Of a DNA stretch of 64,000 bases, positions 61,380 through 64,000 are shown one piece after another. Position 1 is the stretch's first letter; each line of letters starts with the position of its first letter. A program made the position numbers and the translations under genes. Source of the DNA: Bacteroidota bacterium (GTDB taxonomy: Bacteria; Bacteroidota; Bacteroidia; UBA8524); the NCBI GenBank assembly GCA_006226545.1, contig SBGR01000052.1:54336-118335 (forward strand), written 5' to 3'. A model generated the notes under the pieces. It did no database searches, was not told the DNA's origin, and worked only from the letters and a program-made list of their open reading frames with translations.

Positions 61380-63293
61380 ATGAAAGAAACTGAATTCATA
61401 CAAGGAACGTTATTTGAAGATGATTATTTAGTTCGGACACTCGGCAGTTTGGGAACTCAACCTGAAATTGCATTAACCGAATTAGTAGCGAATGCTTGGG
61501 ATGCCGGAGCAACACAGGTGGATATTTTTATCCCTGAAGAAAAGGGACAAAAACTCACAATACAAGATAATGGGATTGGGCTGTCTAAGGAGGAATTCTA
61601 CAGTAGATGGATGAAGCTAAGTTATAATAGGCTAAAGCATCAAGGAAAGCTGGTTGAATTTCCAAAAGGTGTTGACCTAAAAAGGTATGCATACGGACGT
61701 AATGGAGTTGGTAGACATGGTTTGTTATGCTTTAATAGTGAATATCAGGTAATCACGAATAAGAATGGAGTCGAATCTATGTTCACTTTGACTACAAAAA
61801 GTGAAAAACAACCATTCATTATTAAAGAAGAATCATTCAAGAAATCAAAGCATGCGGGTACGCGTTTAGAAGTTGTCGTTGAAAAGAATCTACCTAATCC
61901 AACAACGATATTGGAGGTGATATCTGCTAGATTTCTGCATGATCCAAAATTTTTAGTCTCAATAAACAGGCAGACAATTCAATTAGAAGAACACAAAGGA
62001 TTAATCGAATCGAATTTAGTTGAAGTCGACGACATAAAACTTCAGGTAAATTTAATTGATTCTAAAAAATCAAGAAAATCCACACTCTACCAAGGAATTG
62101 CAATTTGGCAAGGAGGAAGACTTGTGGGCGAGCCTTCATGGATACTTGGTAATTTTATGGTTCTTGATGGAAGGTCAAAAGAAGCCAAGCGATACACGGT
62201 TGTTGTTGAAACAATAGACCTAGCAGACTTTATAAAAGAAGATTGGACAGGTTTTAAGAAAGATGAAAAGCTAGATAGGGTCTATGTAGCTATTAGTGAA
62301 GAAGTCCAAAAAATATTTTCAAAAATTGCGAAAGACAACATTGAGGAAACCACTAAGCACATTAGAATCCAATACAAGAAAGAATACAGTGAATTAAGTC
62401 CTTTGGGGAAATATGAGTTCAATGAAGCTATTCAACATATCTCTATTACGAATCCAACAGCAAAAGACGAATCAATCTCGTTAGCATTAGAGACTGTGAT
62501 TAAATTAGAGAAAACAAGAAGCGGAAGTGAACTTCTTCAAAAGATTTCGAAGTTATCTCACGAAGATATTGAAGGCTTAAATAAACTGTTAAACAATTGG
62601 AGTGTCAAAGATGCATTAACAGTTCTAGATGAAATTGATAAAAGAATTACTGTAATTGAGGCAATTAGGAAGTTATCAACAGATTCAAATGTTGATGAAT
62701 TGCAAGTATTGCACCCCTTAATCGCTAGCGCAAGATGGATTTTTGGACCTGAATATGACTCACCAGAATATTCTTCGAACAGTCAGCTTCAAACTACAGT
62801 TGAAAAGGTATTCGGTAAAAGAATTGACAAGAGCGTTTTCAATAACAATAAAAAACGACCAGACATTGTAGTAATGGGGAATTCTACTTTTTCAATTACG
62901 GGTACGACTGATTTTGACCAAGAGAACGGATTGAGTTCTTTAAGAAAAATATTAATCATTGAACTAAAACGTGGTGGTTATAAGATAGGCAGAAATGAAA
63001 GAAATCAAGCAGTTGGTTATATTGAGGATTTTTCAAATTGTGGGATACTAATTGGTAATCCATATATCAATGCTTTTGTAGTTGGTGAATCGTTCAGTGA
63101 AAAAGTTCAACCTTTTCAATCAATTGAAAATGACAATAAAGTTGAAGTAGGTAAAGTTCATATTTGTTTATTTTCTCAAATAGTTGACACTTCGGAAAAA
63201 AGACTGTTCAACCTCAGAGAGCGACTGAATGAAAGGTACGCTGACATAGCAGGAATTGATCTGTTTTACCAACAAAAAAGTTTAGCATTATAG
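61380..63293 (+). CDS. GHKL (MORC/MutL-like) ATPase fused to a PD-(D/E)XK nuclease-like domain
   Basis: A 637-residue cytoplasmic protein. The N-terminal Bergerat ATP fold is complete: ELVANAWDAGA (Glu34, Asn38, Asp41), DNGIG (63-67) and GRNGVGRHGL (106-115). A transducer-like middle (about 170-330) and a helical segment follow. The C-terminal domain has LHPLIASARWIFGPEY (444-459), RPDIVV (Asp495) and ILIIELKRGG (Glu528, Lys530) with Gln543 downstream, the D-(E-x-K)-Q pattern of PD-(D/E)XK nucleases of the DUF4263/Shedu sort. Such ATPase-nuclease architectures are known from restriction-like systems related to MORC. It is A+T-rich and likely acquired. Activity is not proven. Confidence 0.85.
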   Translation: MKETEFIQGTLFEDDYLVRTLGSLGTQPEIALTELVANAWDAGATQVDIFIPEEKGQKLTIQDNGIGLSKEEFYSRWMKLSYNRLKHQGKLVEFPKGVDLKRYAYGRNGVGRHGLLCFNSEYQVITNKNGVESMFTLTTKSEKQPFIIKEESFKKSKHAGTRLEVVVEKNLPNPTTILEVISARFLHDPKFLVSINRQTIQLEEHKGLIESNLVEVDDIKLQVNLIDSKKSRKSTLYQGIAIWQGGRLVGEPSWILGNFMVLDGRSKEAKRYTVVVETIDLADFIKEDWTGFKKDEKLDRVYVAISEEVQKIFSKIAKDNIEETTKHIRIQYKKEYSELSPLGKYEFNEAIQHISITNPTAKDESISLALETVIKLEKTRSGSELLQKISKLSHEDIEGLNKLLNNWSVKDALTVLDEIDKRITVIEAIRKLSTDSNVDELQVLHPLIASARWIFGPEYDSPEYSSNSQLQTTVEKVFGKRIDKSVFNNNKKRPDIVVMGNSTFSITGTTDFDQENGLSSLRKILIIELKRGGYKIGRNERNQAVGYIEDFSNCGILIGNPYINAFVVGESFSEKVQPFQSIENDNKVEVGKVHICLFSQIVDTSEKRLFNLRERLNERYADIAGIDLFYQQKSLAL

Positions 63294-63493
63294 CAACAAA
63301 AAGGCAATTCGAAACTTTTTAAGAGTTTATTTATCCTTATGTTGACGTTCAGAATCTAGGCCTAGCTATCCAAGTTCCTACGATTGCTGAGTGGACTGAT
63401 TTAGGTCTTATAAATTAGGATGAAATAATCTGATGAGTGAAATGAGCAAAATTCAAACTTACTAGAGTACTATTAAACTTATAACTTGCATCT

Positions 63494-63943
63494 ATGAGCC
63501 TAAAAATGTATTTAATATTGACCTGTCTTCTGGTATTTGCGTGCAATGATAGAAATACTCATACCGATAGTGAGGCAGGAATTGAACTTACGGATAGTGT
63601 TGAACTCACCGATAGTGTTGAAGAAACTAGCAATGACCAAAGCATTAAGCGATTAGAAATTCCGGGTAATGAAAAAAAGGTATCTAACGTGATTATTGAA
63701 ATCTCTGAAAGGGGTCTTTTTATCAATTCAAAACTGATTAGTTTGGCAACGGATTACAACGAAATCAAATCAATTCTTGGAAATCCTTCAAAAGAAAAAA
63801 TTCAATCTGCTTCTGATATTGAAGCAACAGAACGAAAATTCGGCGGTACCCCAAACAATATTTACACTTATGATAATTATGGAATCTTAGTTTATCAAAA
63901 AGCTGGCGAGAAAAATGGTTCTACCACGAACCTTGTGGTTTGA
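63494..63943 (+). CDS. Hypothetical lipoprotein
   Basis: A 149-residue lipoprotein (signal MSLKMYLILTCLLVFAC, Cys17; Met4 is an alternative start). The linker contains a tandem duplication ELTDSVELTDSV. The globular part (NVIIEISERGLFINSKLISLATDYNEIKSILGNPSKEK, about residues 65-105) looks like a small alpha/beta domain seen in Bacteroidota lipoproteins with a SxxxxxILGxP helix-turn. It shares the A+T-rich composition of the preceding two genes. No function is known. Confidence 0.7.
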   Translation: MSLKMYLILTCLLVFACNDRNTHTDSEAGIELTDSVELTDSVEETSNDQSIKRLEIPGNEKKVSNVIIEISERGLFINSKLISLATDYNEIKSILGNPSKEKIQSASDIEATERKFGGTPNNIYTYDNYGILVYQKAGEKNGSTTNLVV

Positions 63944-64000
63944 GGTCTAATTTTCCATTAAAGAACAAGATAGCCGATCTAAAATTATCGTAACTTTTAT

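Overview
The window reads as chromosome of a Bacteroidota bacterium, most likely from the Flavobacteriales side. Pointers are a type IX secretion C-terminal signal (protein at 35728), promoters of the TAnnTTTG kind, almost no Shine-Dalgarno sequences, murA next to DUF4290, DUF2480, and a zinc-poor DnaJ. Family or genus cannot be fixed from the sequence alone. No rRNA, tRNA, CRISPR array, integrase or insertion sequence was seen.

Layout. 0-5.5 kb: a truncated secreted metalloprotease, an S9 peptidase, two lipoproteins and a RidA-like protein. 5.4-9.4 kb: kdsA and kdsC (Kdo synthesis) flank a sulfur block of a TauE/SafE permease, a persulfide-dioxygenase-like MBL/rhodanese fusion and a small membrane protein. 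9.5-12.8 kb: divergent katG and oxyR. 12.8-19.5 kb: minus-strand genes including psd, an FMN reductase, a di-haem peroxidase and a FloA-like fragment. 19.5-21.4 kb: a SufR-like Fe-S regulator divergent from sodA. 21.4-24.3 kb: two membrane proteins and an ArsR-SRPBCC-DoxX operon. 24.5-25.7 kb: a broken gene with a nonsense codon and a frameshift. 25.9-27.3 kb: an NmrA-type reductase with a divergent HxlR regulator. 27.3-29.5 kb: thioredoxin, rhodanese and a Crp/Fnr regulator. 29.6-38.7 kb: an OmpA lipoprotein, kdsD-rlmH-trmN6, a deoxynucleoside kinase, a glucosaminidase, a T9SS cargo protein and bioY. 38.7-43.3 kb: pheT, a small coiled-coil protein, zapA and rny. 43.3-55 kb: murQ, a C-terminal processing protease, der, dnaJ-grpE, a TlpA-like reductase, murA, DUF4290 and proline dehydrogenase. 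55-59.7 kb: a metallophosphoesterase, a repeat-rich spacer, a YkuK-like protein and an M13 peptidase. 59.9-64 kb: a clearly A+T-rich end with a YaaC-like protein, a GHKL ATPase-nuclease fusion and a lipoprotein.

How the parts fit. Four transcription units (tauE, MBL/rhodanese, single rhodanese, and the broken gene at 25.7 kb) each carry a GTGA-N6-TCAC-type palindrome exactly 22 nt ahead of a -7 box. The Crp/Fnr protein at 28390-29049 has the matching recognition helix (R-E-x3-R) and a cysteine cluster, so a local sulfur/persulfide regulon is proposed. Oxidative-stress units (katG/oxyR, sodA/SufR-like, reductase/HxlR) are each divergent regulator-target pairs with palindromes between them.

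Most interesting: the regulon with fixed spacing; the A+T-rich YaaC-like plus GHKL-nuclease pair, a candidate phage-defence module; and a composite intergenic repeat (20-bp palindrome, CT-rich tract, exact 28-mer, in that order) at both 28.1-28.4 kb and 56.7-57.1 kb.
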